In this document: positions 50,273-50,303 of the stretch, piece by piece
Numbering within the stretch: the first letter of the stretch is position 1
Layout: each line of letters starts with the position of its first letter
From: Pseudomonadota bacterium
GTDB taxonomy: Bacteria; Pseudomonadota; Gammaproteobacteria; Burkholderiales; Burkholderiaceae_B
Direction: 5' to 3'
DNA length: 50,303 nt
Assembly: GCA_023387815.1 (NCBI GenBank)
Contig: JAEWHK010000017.1
Location: 1 to 50,303, forward strand
Made by a program: the position numbers and the translations under genes
The notes under the pieces: model-generated
Seen by the model: only the letters and a program-made list of their open reading frames with translations
Databases searched by the model: none
Told to the model about the DNA's origin: nothing

Positions 50273-50303
50273 ATGGACGACAAGCAATCCAAAGCCGCCA
50301 GCG
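50273..50303 (+). CDS. recA: Recombinase RecA, first ten codons
   Basis: The window ends 31 bases into this gene. The start MDDKQSKAAS matches betaproteobacterial RecA N-termini (MDDK-SKAA). AAGGA at 50262-50266 is a good ribosome-binding site. The LexA box and promoter upstream, and the divergent rdgC, support the call. The recombinase core lies outside the window. Confidence 0.9.
   Translation, partial: MDDKQSKAAS

Overview
The window looks like a chromosomal segment of a betaproteobacterium of the order Burkholderiales, most likely family Alcaligenaceae (Advenella- or Bordetella-like). This is inferred from gene order and protein style: dapC-dapD-dapE-prmB, an aminotransferase gene divergent from uvrB, leuCDB-asd-truA, a BPSS1780-type membrane protein, and type II homoserine kinase. 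No database search was run. Almost everything is core metabolism and DNA maintenance. I saw no insertion sequence, CRISPR array or intact prophage.

Layout. 1-2116: tail of a histone-deacetylase-like gene, then etfB-etfA. 2223-4896 (minus): thrB, a BPSS1780-type membrane protein and the lipoprotein protease loiP. 5076-8021: a ClC anion transporter with CBS domains, then dusA. 8250-12026: nrdA-nrdB-yfaE, encoding class Ia ribonucleotide reductase and its ferredoxin, of strikingly enterobacterial type. Its promoter overlaps two NrdR boxes. 12618-15534: a zinc alcohol dehydrogenase, a lipid-kinase-like protein and a metallophosphoesterase. 15545-17550 (minus): a CBS-pair protein and a YihY-type membrane protein. 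17877-21098: DUF2069 protein, selO, aroC. 21174-22502 (minus): fumarylacetoacetase.

22904-28404 is leuC-leuD-leuB-asd, a 72-residue membrane peptide where fimV often lies, and truA. 28572-32105 is a complete TRAP transporter (Tat-exported binding protein, small and large membrane subunits). It sits between truA and trpF. trpF (32268-32936) lacks adjacent trpB and trpA, has a terminator-like hairpin directly in front of it, and is followed by four 13-bp tandem repeats. 33052-39318 (minus) reads dapC, dapD, dapE, prmB, then an ABC-F ATPase. 39554-39638 is tRNA-Leu(UAG), followed by a gene-poor patch with one small acidic orphan protein. 40342-43688: a YdcH-type protein, an AI-2E-type exporter, a transglycosylase-like lipoprotein and a BenE-type transporter. 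43707-50303 is rich in DNA-damage genes: lexA, an aminotransferase, uvrB, an orphan anchored protein, rdgC and the start of recA. LexA boxes lie in front of lexA and recA.

How the genes connect. asd, thrB and dapC/D/E belong to aspartate-family synthesis (threonine, lysine, peptidoglycan precursor). leuCDB, aroC and trpF serve leucine and aromatic synthesis. nrdAB-yfaE makes deoxynucleotides. lexA, recA, uvrB and rdgC handle damage response and recombination. No obviously new multi-gene system stands out. The best leads for something undescribed are a possible structured small RNA on the minus strand in front of recA (49801-49928), the mini-FimV-like peptide, the 13-bp repeats after trpF, and the orphan next to tRNA-Leu.
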